A DNA stretch of 64,000 nucleotides from Sciurus carolinensis. Taxonomy: Eukaryota > Chordata > Mammalia > Rodentia > Sciuridae. The stretch is taken from positions 112,717,160 through 112,781,159 of the forward strand of contig NC_062219.1 in the NCBI RefSeq assembly GCF_902686445.1, written 5' to 3'. Position 1 is the stretch's first letter, and each line of letters starts with the position of its first letter. Below the pieces are notes generated by a model, which saw nothing but the letters and a program-made list of their open reading frames with translations, was not told the origin of the DNA and made no database searches. The position numbers and the translations under genes were made by a program. Below are positions 63,823 through 64,000 of this stretch, one piece after another.

Positions 63823-64000
63823 CACTCCGCTGCGTTCCGAGGACAAATGGCGCTGCTTCCGCTCACGGCGGCTCTCACCCCACCTCTTCCGGTGACCAGG
63901 AGGCTGGGTATCGACGCGAGGATAAGAGCAGAAAACGAGCAGCGCCGCCGACGGTCTGGAGCAGGGCCCAAAGGAGCCCGACCCGCAGAGAACGTCGCAA
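63640..64000 (-). promoter_or_regulatory. RRP36: CpG promoter of RRP36
   Basis: CpG-rich DNA covers coding exon 1 and runs to the right edge. Upstream of the ATG it has a CCGGAAGAG ETS-type element (plus-strand CTCTTCCGG near 63884) and an ATGGCGC YY1-like motif near 63847. There is no TATA box. Confidence 0.65.

Overview
This is nuclear DNA from a rodent, most likely a squirrel-family species (Sciuridae: ground squirrel, marmot or relative). The genes have mammalian exon/intron structure. The intergenic and intronic DNA is packed with two tRNA/7SL-derived SINE types that I associate with sciurids: short ID-type elements, and composites with a B1-like left arm joined to an ID-like right arm. 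Ancient mammalian repeats (MIR, L2, L1M, MER2) are also present. The species call is an inference from repeat content; no species-specific gene difference was used.

The gene order matches human 6p21.1 read in reverse. From left to right: (1) 1-19727, the first coding exon of PTK7 (minus strand) and about 19.6 kb of its first intron, with a CpG-island promoter at about 18.9-20.0 kb. The far left end of the intron holds a decayed processed-pseudogene fragment of HNRNPC. (2) 21.2-34.6 kb, KLC4 (minus), complete in 15 coding exons that splice to 619 residues. (3) 35.1-38.9 kb, MRPL2 (plus), complete in 7 coding exons, 306 residues, sharing a bidirectional CpG promoter with KLC4. (4) 39.1-53.7 kb, CUL7 (plus), 25 coding exons with every splice site in place. 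Its reading frame is broken in two exons by missing bases (two bases near 40.81 kb, one base near 48.31 kb). (5) 53.7-58.4 kb, gene-free DNA. (6) 58.5-63.8 kb, RRP36 (minus), complete in 7 coding exons, 252 residues, with its CpG promoter at the right edge.

The genes are housekeeping neighbours and not a pathway: a Wnt/planar-polarity pseudokinase receptor (PTK7), a kinesin-1 light chain (KLC4), a mitochondrial ribosomal protein (MRPL2), a cullin ubiquitin-ligase scaffold (CUL7) and a nucleolar 18S-rRNA processing factor (RRP36). KLC4/MRPL2 are divergent, MRPL2/CUL7 are tandem and only a few hundred bases apart, and CUL7/RRP36 are convergent.

I found no undescribed biological system. The observations most worth checking are the broken CUL7 frame (assembly run-length error versus a real lesion), a GC-AG intron in MRPL2, a SINE subfamily with a conserved non-tRNA tail, a foldback insertion inside one SINE, and a G-rich 10-bp minisatellite in RRP36 intron 1. 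All exon boundaries were set by reading splice sites and checking that phases and lengths add up. Gene identities rest on recalled human orthologues, not on a database search.
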